DNA from: Owenia fusiformis
Taxonomy: Eukaryota > Annelida > Polychaeta > Sabellida > Oweniidae
Length of the DNA stretch: 64,000 nucleotides
Reading direction: 5' to 3'
NCBI GenBank assembly: GCA_903813345.2
Contig: CAIIXF020000012.1
Span: forward strand, 34,672,572-34,736,571
The notes below the pieces were generated by a model. It did no database searches, had not been told where the DNA came from, and saw only the letters and a list, made by a program, of their open reading frames with translations. Below, in pieces: positions 43,909 through 54,879 of this stretch (positions are counted from its first letter, which is position 1; each line of letters begins with the position of its first letter). Position numbers and translations under genes: made by a program.

Positions 43909-44419
43909 CATGTACAGCTAAAGGCACAATGAGCGCGTAGTATGCATCACAGTAAGTTTACGTGTACATTATAGGGAATTGGGACATTGCAAAAAATATA
44001 ACAGCAAATCGAGATTAGTGATTTCAAAGGTTCTACTAAATAGTTTGTCTTAACATATTGCATACATGTTCAATGTTAATAGTATGGCAATATTGGAAAC
44101 CGTCAGCCATTACATTCACTATATAGAAAAACAATATTGCGTAAACTAAAACATATGGATAATGCCGATTCGAATATGTAACATTTTGATTGAGAACGGT
44201 CACAATCAAATCCAATCTTAACGTCAAGCAATCCGCATGGCACTTCATATTTAATTCCTTTTTCAAAACGGATATTTCATACCATAATCCCAGAAATATT
44301 ATAAAAAGTATTTAATTTGCACCTTATTTCACACAAACATATTTGGAAACATGAAATAATTATATAGCTTAAATCTTTTTATTCTACATTATAAGGTAAG
44401 GTTATTTTCGCCATAACAT
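43909..44419. other. No gene recognised
   Basis: This is the 3' flank of the peptide GPCR. No clear AATAAA was found close to the stop. Confidence 0.35.
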
Positions 44420-44421
44420 TA

Positions 44422-45279
44422 GAGAGATTTCGCATATAAGTGAAAGTACAACTTATACGTATACGTATAGTTTAAAGGGTCATGTCGAACTATTATATTT
44501 ACTAAAATCAATTTTAAATTGTACTTAATGGAACATAACTATTCCCGTTATAGAAAAGCTCCATCAACTAGAGACTGTGAAAGCACTGTCATCTGCACGT
44601 GTAGATTATGCACATTATAACTAATGCATGCTTCCGTGTCCTTGTAGTTGTAGTGTATTATAAACACGATCCTTTAAAGGGAGTCATGATTCTTTAAAGT
44701 GAGTCATTACATAAACAAGTTGATTATTTCAATGTTTTCATGATCAGTATAAGTTCAATGAACTTAACAATCGGTATATTTACGTAGATGATAACGTATA
44801 CAGTTGGATCTCCGTATAAAGATTTGCCTACATGTGTGTGGAACAATTGACCGCAAGCATTTTTTAAAATTAATTGGCTGAGTGGGAACAGTATCCAATC
44901 AAATACTTTAACCATCAATTTGAAACACCGATCAAACCAGTAGGTTCTAGCAATTCCTGGAAACGACCCATTCAGTAGCTCAACATATGACATACAGGGT
45001 GTTTCATAACGAGCATCTCCAAAAAGTCAATTTGAGAAGAGATGGGTCTATAACATATGTACTATATATGAGTCTATTTTATTCTAGACAAACACATTTG
45101 GATCAACTAAACATGCTACAATTCAAGAAAGTACAAACGGCATCCCTTTGACCTGTATTTATTACAGTCCGAGAAGATTTTTCCTGACGAAAATCTCACA
45201 TTATGAAACACCTTGTACGTTTACCTATAAGTATAAGTATACGTTATAAGTTGTACTTTCACTAGGTGCGAAATCTCTC
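44422..45279. mobile_element. 858-bp MITE with ~48-bp inverted ends and TA duplication
   Basis: GAGAGATTTCGCA at 44422 is mirrored by TGCGAAATCTCTC ending at 45279. The arms extend through AAGTGAAAGTACAACTTATA / TATAAGTTGTACTTTCACT. TA flanks both sides (44420-44421, 45280-45281), as in Tc1/mariner-type elements. There is no transposase. It contains another MITE. Confidence 0.8.
44995..45215. mobile_element. Nested 221-bp MITE
   Basis: CAGGGTGTTTCATAA at 44995 and TTATGAAACACCTTG ending at 45215 are inverted copies with one mismatch. TA flanks both ends (44993-44994, 45216-45217). Its position inside the 858-bp MITE shows it inserted later. Confidence 0.8.
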
Positions 45280-45296
45280 TATTATCACCGATTTAA

Positions 45297-46160
45297 TGTT
45301 GATTTTGTACAGTTGCAACATATTCTAGAATTTGGTACCGTTAGAGAGCCTGTAGTGCGAAGTTTTGAGCTCCACTTGTTAGCAATTATAATTTTACTTT
45401 TATATGCAGATGACATCGCTTTAATTGCTGCAAATGAGTTTGATCTTCAGAAAATGTTAGATAAATTAAATGAATGGTGCAATAATTGGCGAATTCAAAC
45501 CAATACTGAAAAAACAGGTTTTACATTTTTGCCCAAAAATATTGTACAATCGAAATTTGTATTTCTAGGTTTGTATTTAGATGAGCATCTCACTTTTAAA
45601 AAGACAATTGAAATATTAGCAGCTTCTGCTAGCAGAGCTCCTGGTGTCATTATTGCTAAATTTTACCGTTTTCACAAAACTTTAAAATTCACTTGTTTTA
45701 CCTATTATGACATATGGATCTGGTATTTGGGGAGATAAACCACGTGGACTGCTAAATAATGTTCAAAATAAGGCAGCCCGTTTCTTCCTGGAAAGTACAC
45801 AAAATGATGCTGTAAATGGCGATATTGGATGGACTTGATTTTATAGCGTTCAACTTAATGAAACCTTTCGTCAGTGGTGTAGACTTACAAATATGAATAA
45901 TTCCCGAGTTACTAAAAAGATATTTACTTGGTCCAAAAATGTGAGAAAATCCTGAGAATACCAGGTCATTAAGATTTTTGATCAAAATGGCTTATCAGAT
46001 TTCACTGATAAAGAATGTACACAAATCCATAGTACTAAGGCCAAGATTAAAAGTTTTCAAAAGAAACTTATCGATAAACATCAAATTGATTGGCATTCAA
46101 ACTTATGGAATGACAATAAAAACAAAGAAAATGGTAATAAACTTAGAAATATCTAAGCAG
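45297..46160 (+). pseudogene. Old LINE (CR1/jockey-like): reverse transcriptase end and C-terminal region
   Basis: The frame carries LLYADDIALIA, the reverse transcriptase catalytic box, then LDKLNEWCNNWRIQTNTEKT. After frame changes near 45715 and 45835 it reads IWGDKPRGLLNNVQNKAARF F, DAVNGDIGW, FRQWCRLTNMNNSRVTKKIF and a final NKLR. This order is typical of a non-LTR retrotransposon group common in marine invertebrates. Everything N-terminal of the catalytic box is missing, and several stops and shifts are present. Confidence 0.75.
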
Positions 46161-46672
46161 ATGTGCCAAAGGGAAAGGACCAAAAGTTGTAATGGAACTT
46201 AGCAAGAAAAAGCAAACTCTAAGTGCATACCAGTCAAGAAAAAAACATATATCCCGAAACCATGATCTAACGTGAAAAGAAACAATGGCTAATACCCCCT
46301 TTCCCCCACCATTCAAGAGCCGATATCACAATCCAAGACCAGAACACCAAGGGACATTTCATTTATATTGAAGTCATTTCAATTCATGTTGAAGAAAAAA
46401 ATAGAAATTGATAGCCAATACTCATAACATCAAAAATAGTTGTAGATACAAGATAGAGCATTCAGTCTCAAATGATGTGGGATAGATAAAAGCCAGTCTC
46501 CAAGTCCATAGGTGCTTTAAAGGTTCAACATTCACAAAAGCCGTCGCCATAATCCATAAAACACAATAATTCACAGCAGAAAACTATGGCTGGTTTCGAT
46601 CCCTATTTCTCAACCATTAATGCCATAGTAGTCCATGGTATGAAATCTCTAGGATGTCTAATAAAGGAGCTG
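46161..46672. other. Unassigned segment within the broken LINE
   Basis: About 20 residues of LINE would be expected here, but 0.5 kb without LINE similarity is found. It contains a C-rich patch (CCCCCTTTCCCCCACC near 46295) and no frame of note. It may be a further insertion. Confidence 0.4.
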
Positions 46673-47943
46673 GTAGCACACTATAGAGCAGTGATGTTTG
46701 ACCTAACATTAACATAGCTACATATGTTTCCTAATAATTTTTATTATAACCGTTAACTATACTTCCGGCTTTTAAACTGAATTATGCCTCCCATTAACAG
46801 AGGCCAAAAAATGACCCCAAAAATCCCAATTTTTCACAATTTGGAGTACACAATGCAACAGAAAATAATACAAAATGATTTTAAATATATGATTTAGGTT
46901 TCTAAGCTATAAGTTTGAGTTTTTTCTTATCAATACCAAAATATTATCAGTGTATCAATCTGCAGTGTATCGAAGTTGTGTACTGTTTCTCAGGTATGTA
47001 TAAGATAAATGCTGCAAATGAATCACTTTTATTTTAGAATCACATGTGATAACCCAACAGATTAACTTTCTTGTTTGCCGCTATTCAGTAATGTCAGTTC
47101 GATGTCTCACCACTGTTGGGTTTCACTTTATGTTGTTTATATACTCAAATACATGTTTAGATCGATATTATCCACTAAAGTGTCCTATTCTAGTAATTTG
47201 TGGATATTGTTGCTCCCGTTCGTACTTTTGGCGTAATTCTCGAACTATTCTTAGTTCCGTTCGTACTTTTGACGTAAAAAGGTCAAGGTTACTGTCGTAG
47301 TTTTCTGGTCTAAATTTCACCCTGTTTGCTATGTTTTATCGTTAATCTAGTAGGATATGCACCTAATACGTAAATTCAGCTCTCTATAGGTAGTATTTTA
47401 AACTTTGCAATCGGTCCCGTATTGGCGAAGTTATGGCAGTTTTTGTGGATTTACATAAGTTCGTAATTTATGTCGGTCGCTGCGCATGCGCAGAAGACAG
47501 GTAGCCATCTTATGTTTTTCGAGTAAATCATTCGTGATTTGCTCCGCTATCTTCACTCAAAATGTCGCTATTGTTGACCGTCGAGGTGTCTAAACTGTCT
47601 CACGATTTACACCAGTAAGTCGTCCGTCCACATGAGGTGATTAAAACAGGATCTGCACGAAGTCTGACCCCCAAATCAGGCTTGAAGTTTGAGGTTCACC
47701 CCTCCCGCATGACTTGCAAATGTCAGCACGTCTGTCAAATGGCGAACTACATATCACCAACAACCAACCACTCATATGCTGATGCAAATACCTCATGTGG
47801 ATGGACACCCTTCACCTCATTTCATGCTGTAAGCACTCTATGTATCGAGTGTGACAAATTGGCAAGTATTACATTTGGATTTGGATTTGACTTGTTAATG
47901 CAAAAGCACATTGGAATTATTTCACCCATATTTGGTTTACATG

Positions 47944-48075
47944 GTTGATGATCAACATACCCAGTTTGATCATGTCAGTTTGCTTCATTGTTGTTGATCA
48001 ATACCCAGTTTGATCATGTCAGTTTACATCATTGTTGATGATCAATACCCAAATTGATCATGTTTTGGTACACTG
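47944..48075. repeat. Three tandem ~57-bp repeats
   Basis: GATGATCAA(CA)TACCCAGTT then TGATCATGTCAGTTTRC, TTCATTGTTG is repeated three times. It lies inside the 3.8-kb element. Confidence 0.75.
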
Positions 48076-48469
48076 CAAACTACCCTGTGCAGCTGTATGT
48101 TACGTAATGTCTCACTTGTATGAAGTCGGCTTATGGAGTTCAAGTCTTACTGTTGGGCAACAGTTAGTATCAGATAGATGATGGTGTTGAGTTAAACCCT
48201 GATGGAACCCTAGTTTATGGTCTAGCCTGATACTAGTTTTGAACTTGAACTGTTCTATTGTTTATCGATGGTTGGAGTGTCGGTTTTATTGTATCGTTGC
48301 GTTAAGGTCGTACTATAATTTATATACTGTATGCATGTATGGCTTTCCCCAAAGCCACCCTAGGGAGATACAATTTGTTGCACCCAATATTACCAAAGGG
48401 AATACAAGTTGTTGCACCCATCCTTATGTTGTGTCATGGAATATTATAAGTTGGTGATGTACTACTACC

Positions 48470-48690
48470 AACTTGGGTATACAGTTTTACTCATGTTCAT
48501 GATTGATCACTTACTACATAACATGCACCCACTTGTTACATAGCATGTACCCACATGATGTGTAATCGCACCCATATGTCATGTAGCACGCGTCGGCATG
48601 TTTCATAGCAGGCGCCCACTTGTTGCGTGACATGTATATCCATGTCATGTGATTGCACCCACATGTTATATGACATTAATTTTCCTAGCA
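48470..48690. repeat. Degenerate short repeat (CACCCAC(A/T)TGTTACATAGCATG)
   Basis: Six or more diverged ~30-bp units containing CCCAC.TGTTACAT, CATGTA and ATGTCATGT words. Non-coding. Confidence 0.6.
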
Positions 48691-50509
48691 TGTTACATAA
48701 TGAGCAGTCATGTAAACATTGTTATCACTAATTGGTATGTTGAATCAAATGTTGTACAAGTTATTGTTATAGTCATTATTTGGTATGTTTCACCCAAGCT
48801 TGTGAATACGTAATGTTACGTTGATATTTTTAGACGGTCTTACATTTTGTCAGTGGTTGTAATTCGGTTCTTGGCGTCATGTCATAAACTCCAAGGTGCC
48901 AGTTGTTGTTGTTCTCATTGTCAAAGGTTGTTGCAAAGTCATGGTAATACATATTGCTATGTATGTTTATTTGGTCACCAGTTGTGTCACACACTCTCCC
49001 AGATGAAAGTATTGTATGTTATATGTGTAGTTAATGTAGGATTTATGAATATGAGCTCAATAATGTCTAATTGTAGTATCAGCTTCTTGGTAATTATGTA
49101 ATCTTACTTGAGTATGTATTGTACTTGATAGGAAATACTATGTATATTATCGTAACCACATTTCAGGGATCTTAGTTGCATAACGATCCACCTTTGTGCA
49201 TTATCCTTGAATATGGGTACACGTTGCCATTGAGTAACGCTGCACCATATATCATCCATGTGTCACAATATCAGAACTTTTATTCATACATATATTTCCA
49301 CACTATGTGTGTAATTGTCATAATTACTATACTCAATTTATAATCACATTGTAAATAAACCCATAATTATGTTATCATTTATATTTCAACTAAATCGTCT
49401 GTTTTGTCAGTTGGGTGTATGTTTTATGTCGCAGTGCGACATATTCAGCCATTTTGCCATTCAACCAATCATGTCTGTAAAACCCCTGAGAGCATATACA
49501 ATCACAACACGGACCCGGTAATAATGTGACGATTCTTCCACTCACTCATAAACCCTTTAACGCTACCACTACCTTTTGCACTTACCACGCAGAGTGAGGG
49601 TCGTTACACACATATGCTTAAATTTTGCTAGTTTTTCACAAAATGGGTCTCAAAACGTTTTGAGATGGACTTTTATTCAGCGGTGAACATTACCAATAAA
49701 GGAGGGCCTATTGCTCTTCCTTGACTAATTGGGACTACAGTTAAAATTCTATTTCTCGTAGTTAGATAGAGCTCAGTTGCGTATAAAACAACCATCAAGA
49801 CGTGGTCGAATTCATGAATAATTGAGAAAAATCGTTATCATTATCTTCCTAAAATTTGATTGTATCCAGCGGTAAGGTCAAAGAAGAAACAGTCATCAGA
49901 AAACTTGATGATACCCACAAGTAACGTCGAGGAAGAATTCGAAGGCGATCGATTGCATATGACTCTAATTGATTATTAGACATGCCCTCGGAATATACGA
50001 ACATTCCAATACCTCTGTAACATTTAATTAGATATAAATCTTACCGATTCGTTATTGTATTATGTTTTGTAAAACATGAACAATAATTTGTCGTTAGACC
50101 CCTTGCGATTATATGGAAAAATTCTTGTAATAAAATGTTTTAAACGGTAAGAAAACTAATATGTTTGCAATCATAAATTACCTATAGTAAATATTCCACA
50201 CAATTCTGTTGAATCGGCTTTGCTCATATTTGAAAAATCAAACAAAATCTGAAAAACACACTTTCATAATTACACTTATTAAACACCGACATCTACAGTA
50301 AAATTATAGTTTATTTTTACATTATTGTAATCTTTTTTTGTTCCTATGCTTAGAATAATGGTCTGAGTACGCTTTTTGACCCCTTGTGATGAAAGGCATT
50401 TTTCGACCCGAAAGCCGGAAGTTGTTTCAGTAAATGGTATTTTAAAAGAATCAAAACATAAACACCATCATAATATTGCTTCAAATGTTGCTGCGCTATA
50501 GTGTGCTAC

Positions 50510-50733
50510 GGATCCTTCATATTCGGAAGTCATACCAGGATTTACAGACAAGCTCTGGCAAAACCTAGGTGTGGTGTATTAGCTCTGAGGGTAAAAACTG
50601 GAAGATATAATCCTAAATTAGACCTTCGTGACAGAATTTGTTTAATGTGTGATATGCAGGAAGTTGAAAATGAAATACACTTTCTAATAGATTGTTCATT
50701 GTATAATGATTTAAGATATGATGTTTTCACTTA
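50510..50733 (+). pseudogene. LINE C-terminal zinc-cluster segment (continuation of 45297-46160)
   Basis: The frame reads HTRIYRQALAKPRCGVLALR then VKTGRY, RICLMCDMQEVENEIHFLID CSLY. This is the Cys-x2-Cys...His...Cys region that ends this LINE group's ORF2. It is what should follow NKLR at 46160, so the two pieces belong to one element. Its reading continues past 50733 only by chance, because a mariner element begins there. Confidence 0.75.
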
Positions 50734-50735
50734 TA

Positions 50736-51770
50736 CAAGGGTCGATCCAGATATTCTGATAAAAATGCTCTCATTTCTTTATTTTTGGAAGTTATTACTT
50801 GTAATTTGGACAGACAAAAGATAATTTATTTTAGCAAAAGATATAAAAATATAAATTTTATTCATTCATAACTCTCCTCACGGGAGAACTTTTTCGTTGC
50901 CATGGTAACGGCACCTGGGACAATAAAACTAGAATAAAAGTTTAGCTACAAAATCAAGAGTCTCACAGACTGATTAAATCAACTATTATGTCCTTTATGT
51001 ACGCATGCGCTCAAAATAATGTCCTTGTGCAGCCACACATCGTCTATGTCTATCAACCCAGCGAGTATATACATCATTACAGTCAGGGAAGTTGGTGTGC
51101 AGGGAACGCATAACTGCCTGTTTCATCTCATTGACATTATGAAAACGCCTGCCTTTGAGGTCACTCTTCAGTTTCCCAAAAATCGCAAAATCCAATGGCA
51201 CTAAATCAGGGGAATATGGGGGATGACCGAGCATGTCCATACCCATGCTCTCTCTGATAGCAGTTTGCACACATTCACTTCGATGAGATGGGGCTTTATC
51301 GTGGTGGAGGATGAAGTCAGTCAGATCTCTGTCAAGGCGATGTTTATTCACGGCTTTTCTCAGATGGATTCTCAATACCTGCAAACTTGCTCAAGTGATT
51401 TGAATTTGGAGCCAGTTTCTATTTGCTCACAATGGACAGTTGTCTGTTGTGATGTCACAAAACACTTAATTGATTGTAGGTGCACCTGCTAAAATGCTAA
51501 TTGAAGAATATTTGACTCTAAAATGGGTCATAATGGATATAAAAGTATGTAAAGACAAAATATGAAGAGACAGAAAAGCTAATTGTCCCAGGTCCCATTT
51601 CCATAGTTACCAATTTTTTACCCTAGCAACGCATTAGTGCCCGTATGTTGACTAAACTTACATATTTTATGGGCAATTAAATTATCCTCATTTTGTGCAA
51701 GTTTGATGTTATAACTCCCAAAAATAAAAAAATGAGAGCATTTTTATCAGAATATCTGGATCAACCCTTG
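50736..51770 (-). mobile_element. Decayed mariner element inserted in the LINE
   Basis: CAAGGGTCGATCCAGATATT at 50736 is mirrored by AATATCTGGATCAACCCTTG ending at 51770, and the arms match for about 60 bp with a few differences. TA flanks both sides (50734-50735, 51771-51772). The 1035-bp length is close to the ~1.3 kb of active mariners, with part of the transposase lost. Confidence 0.85.
50995..51384 (-). pseudogene. Mariner transposase, C-terminal half
   Basis: 129 codons on the minus strand hold HHDKAPSHRS (second catalytic Asp) and HPPYSPDLVPLDFAIF (third Asp of the mariner DDD triad, about 35 residues later), then KLKSDLKGRRF. The N-terminal DNA-binding part and the first catalytic Asp are not found in frame upstream, so the gene is dead. 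The enzyme family cuts and pastes elements at TA sites. Confidence 0.85.
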
Positions 51771-51772
51771 TA

Positions 51773-52055
51773 TGTCAACATTGCATCCTTCTTTTGAAAA
51801 TTGAACGTATTTAGCAAAATGTTGTTTAATTATGTGTGGGTGCAATGTTTACATGCTAGCAAAGCTAGTATAGTGTATGTTAAAACGACGTAAATTATTT
51901 TTATTGGAAATGTTATTCAGTGTCTCATAAGTCGGCAACGGATGGACGTGTACATATTATTATTTTACCTCTACATGTGTATGTATATTTTAATTGTTTT
52001 TTAGTGTAAATTGTATACGTGTGACACTTAAATAAACTATTTTAAACTAAACTGT
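51773..52055 (+). pseudogene. 3' end of the broken LINE
   Basis: Sequence after the mariner continues without a long frame and ends in AAATAAACTATTTTAAACTAAA (52028-52050), a plausible LINE 3' terminus. No poly-A tail or target duplication was identified. Confidence 0.45.
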
Positions 52056-52234
52056 ATTCTGCCATTCTTTCAATCGATTCACTATTTGACGACTACAAGT
52101 AAAATTAAATATACGAGAAATAACCGGGAAATTATCGGTTCGTGCAGTACATGATATGTCTACATATGTATGATTAGCGTCCTTTTGAAGCTCAAAACGC
52201 GCTGTTAGCACTAGCAAAACAAGGCATTAACATG

Positions 52235-52345
52235 CAGTGTCACCACCTGCCATTTGTTGCGGTCATCCACCGCCGAACGCCGAACAGCAACCACCGAACG
52301 TCATGCGTCCACAAAAAAGTTCGAGACTAACATTACGTCACCACT
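52235..52345 (+). repeat. Dispersed repeat copy (CCGCCGAACGCCG family)
   Basis: GTCACCACCTGCCATTTGTT, CCACCGCCGAACGCCGAACA, ACCACCGAACGTCATGCGTC and AAAAAGTTCGAGA align with 63600-63705. A related inverted copy lies at 8520-8640. Confidence 0.6.
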
Positions 52346-52731
52346 GCCGGTGGTGACAAAATAGGGGATTGGCTACGAATATTTCGAGCAGTTTTCTATC
52401 CGACGATTACGCTATGAATTGAAAAAATGTTGTCACTTTATACTTATGATATATCAATTTTCTCCCGAAGTTTGACGAAGGCTGTCTGGGGTAGCGGCAA
52501 ATTCATCAGGGGGAATCCTAAAGGACAAGTCTCGGTTTGGAGAACAGTCTCTTGGGCTAATACTTTTTTATTAAGACCCCTTAGTTCAAATATGACAACT
52601 TTAATGGAAATTGATATAGCGATGACCTTAATCGCAGATTGGTCAAATGACATAGAACCTATAAATATGAATGATTTCAGTAGTCATATTTTGTAAATAT
52701 GAAACCTATCCTACCTCAATAAGCAAAACGC
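52346..52731 (+). other. Unassigned segment with one 89-codon frame
   Basis: The frame at 52427-52696 is not shared with any known domain I recognise and has no support beyond its length. It lies directly before the duplicated RING 5' flank. Confidence 0.3.
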
Positions 52732-53053
52732 AATGAAGATAAAACGATGGGATTGTTATCTAGCCTTTATTTGAAGCAAGATATATGAGCGCAGGGCCCA
52801 TGGCCATAATTATTTAATGTTCGATATCTGATAAGAAAGGCGCTTATAGTTAGTTACGAACTGAATCAAATCGCTTTGTGATTTTATTTTTGAACTAACA
52901 ATTACATAGCAAATTATGAAATAAAATAAAAAAATAAAAATAAATTAATGGCCACAGAATCAGCAATAAACAAAAAACATAAAAACAGTAAAAAAAACAA
53001 AAAACAGCAAAAACAGAAATAAATAACGACAGAATCTGCATTTCACACGATGC
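52732..53053 (+). repeat. Second copy of the RING gene's 5' flank, truncated at the start codon
   Basis: Similarity to 25232-25494 includes GCAAGATAT(AT)GAG(C/T)GCAGG, CCCATGGCC, TTATAGATACGAACTGAA-like sequence, CATAAAAACAGTAAAAAA, AAACAGAAATAAAT and GACAGAATCTGCATTTCACA CGATGC. It stops right after the ATGC that starts the RING frame at 25492. No RING coding sequence follows; the next base begins the inverted repeat at 53056. Confidence 0.8.
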
Positions 53054-53097
53054 ATGTGTAACAGATTTAAGTGTCCCCCAGTGGCCAGTGTCCGTGG

Positions 53098-53151
53098 GAC
53101 AGCCAACCCTAAGGATCGGGGTACGGACCCCGATCCCTAGGGTTGGCTGTC
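53098..53151. repeat. 54-bp near-perfect palindrome
   Basis: GACAGCCAACCCTA pairs with TAGGGTTGGCTGTC, and GGATCGGGGT pairs with ACCCCGATCC, around ACGG. It would form a strong cruciform or hairpin. Confidence 0.9.
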
Positions 53152-53423
53152 AGTTGGAGGACATTGAAAACCAGGTTTTATTTCCTATATTTACAATGGG
53201 TAGACAGTTATAACTGGGGAGACACTCAGATATGTCACACCAGTAACAGATTGTAATGTCCCCCGTTGTTAGGATTCAATACAAGTAGTTAAAGTAACAC
53301 ATTTACGATGTATCTAAAATCTAAAACCTCAAAAAGTAATAGATATGACTATATGTTGTATAAAAAGAGATTTTTTAAAAAAATTGTGTCTGAGAGATAT
53401 ATAAAAAAGAAAAAAACACCTTA

Positions 53424-53505
53424 GTCTCGACCGGGAATCGAACCACCGACAGCTGGATTCAATCATCAAAACTGTAGTCCCGCGCCTCACTTGCATGATG
53501 GTATC
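53424..53505 (-). tRNA. tRNA-like pseudogene or SINE head
   Basis: The minus strand has a perfect B box (GGTTCGATTCC at 53444-53434) inside CGGTGGTTCGATTCCCGGTC and an A-box-like TGCAAGTGAGGCGCG about 40 bp before. The 3' arm GTCGAGAC does not find its partner at the expected 5' end (GATACCA), and the anticodon arm is oversized. It is probably a decayed tRNA or tRNA-derived SINE, not a working tRNA. Confidence 0.45.
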
Positions 53506-53923
53506 ATGCTGTAATTCTAAAGCTATGAAATAAATTTTAGAAGACAGTCGAATCACTGCGTAAGATTAATAAAAAAATAGTCAATAATCATTTTAATAAT
53601 ATTTAAATATCTATTTCGGTAAATTTTTAAGTCAAAACCAGGATTGATGATGTAAATTCAGTTTTCATTTAGATAATCTATTTCCTGTTATGAGTCGTAA
53701 AAAAAACATGGCTCCGAAAAAATATTTCTTGCATCCAAATTTCAAAATGATATATATCCATGGATCAGTTATTTTTGGCACCTGAACCCATCCTAATAGA
53801 AAGGTAAGACTATTTTCTTGACTCATATCGCTTAAATTGTCGAAATTCGGCCTAGAATCGTAAATGTGTTACTTTAATAGGGTCAAAGTTATAGTGTAGT
53901 CGAAATCGGTTATCGGCATCCCT

Positions 53924-54016
53924 CCCTCTGTGGCGTAATGGTATAAGCGTTGGCATAATGTGTATTAATTAATTGTGATTTCTATTTATTAGGTTCCAGG
54001 TTCGAATCCTGCTTTG
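53924..54016 (+). tRNA. tRNA-like relic (SINE-like) with A and B boxes
   Basis: TGGCGTAATGG at 53931-53941 fits the RNA polymerase III A box and GGTTCGAATCC at 53999-54009 is a perfect B box with a T-arm-like CCAGG/CCTGC stem. The middle is AT-rich and too long, and the acceptor arms do not pair well. It is best read as the head of a tRNA-derived SINE or a pseudogene. Confidence 0.45.
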
Positions 54017-54049
54017 GTGTATATTACAGGCCTGTCAACTGTCCCGCAA

Positions 54050-54210
54050 TTTGCGTATTTGTCACGCATTTGCTGAAGAATTTGAAGTCACGCCAGTTAC
54101 TTTTGCGTGACAGAAAATGTCACGCAAATACGCATTTTACCTGGTAATTCGTTCGGACTTTTCACGCGAAATGCGTATATGTCACGCATTCCGTTCGAAA
54201 TATTTCGTAC
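54050..54210. repeat. Short repeats of GCGTATNTGTCACGCAT
   Basis: TTTGCGTATTTGTCACGCAT (54049), TGTCACGCAAATACGCAT (54118, inverted) and ATGCGTATATGTCACGCAT (54171) are related words in both orientations. Confidence 0.55.
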
Positions 54211-54469
54211 CTACCCCGCGCTCTCATACTTTTGCAGTCACATTTCCCACGGCAGCCACACGGTGAATTTTAAATTTCTGTTGATAAATAATACTTTTTT
54301 CATTTTATTTACATCGGGACAATTTATAAATGTTACTCATAGTGCTAGGGTGTAATATCAAATGAAAAGTGATCGTGAAACATTGACAAATAATGATTCA
54401 ATCTTGTTGAGCCAGTTGATTTCTACGGGGACCTCAGAAATGAACAAATATTATAACTCCGAGTTATAA

Positions 54470-54605
54470 TTTCTACGGCGACCATGCGGCCTCTTAAAAA
54501 CTGGATACGCCGCACAGAGGCCGCAAGGCGAGCGTAGTTTTTCTACGCTCGCCGCAGAAATTCACCGATTTAATTGATCTGCGGTCGACTTGCGGCCGCC
54601 GTGCA
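54470..54605. repeat. GC-rich palindromic island
   Basis: GCGAGCGTAG-TTTTT-CTACGCTCGC (54531-54555) lies between GCGGCC/GGCCGC words, in otherwise AT-rich DNA; probably a foldback element. Confidence 0.5.
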
Positions 54606-54879
54606 ACAAATGTGACTGGGGTGTAACTGTTTATATTGCATTGTATGCTAAATTGTCTCAATGGTTTGTATTTCCATATTGTAGCCTATCATTTTTGTTA
54701 CCCATTTTTCATTTTCAAAGGATACCACCTTATTCGTTTTCATAGATATTCTTTATTTATTTCTTTATTTATTCTTCCTAACCACTTTTCTCCTACTTCT
54801 AGCTAAGTCTGAGTTAACTCTTATATGCTTCTACTAAGGACCTGAGCTGCATTTGGCAGGAAAGGAATTTTATCTAGGT

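Larger units (their letters stand above)
46676..50506. mobile_element. ~3.8-kb DNA element splitting the LINE
   Basis: GCACACTATAGAGCAG at 46676 is mirrored by CTGCGCTATAGTGTGC ending at 50506. Inverted similarity continues about 130 bp inward (ACTTCCGGCTTT at 46761 versus AAAGCCGGAAGT at 50411; GGCCAAAAAATGACCCC versus TGACCCC). TA flanks both sides. LINE sequence ends before it and resumes directly after it. Interior frames are all under about 105 codons with no recognised domain, so it is non-autonomous or heavily decayed. Confidence 0.7.

Noticed and set aside
47637-47948. 103-codon plus-strand frame
   Set aside because: No domain was recognised, and it lies inside a repeat-rich DNA element and runs towards the 57-bp tandem repeats. 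Length alone is not enough.
47208-49618. Solo LTR on the minus strand (TGTAACGACCCTC start)
   Set aside because: The right edge looks LTR-like, but I could not find a matching left end or a target-site duplication.
52427-52696. 89-codon plus-strand frame before the duplicated RING flank
   Set aside because: No domain, no copy elsewhere in the window and no splice context; kept only as unassigned sequence.
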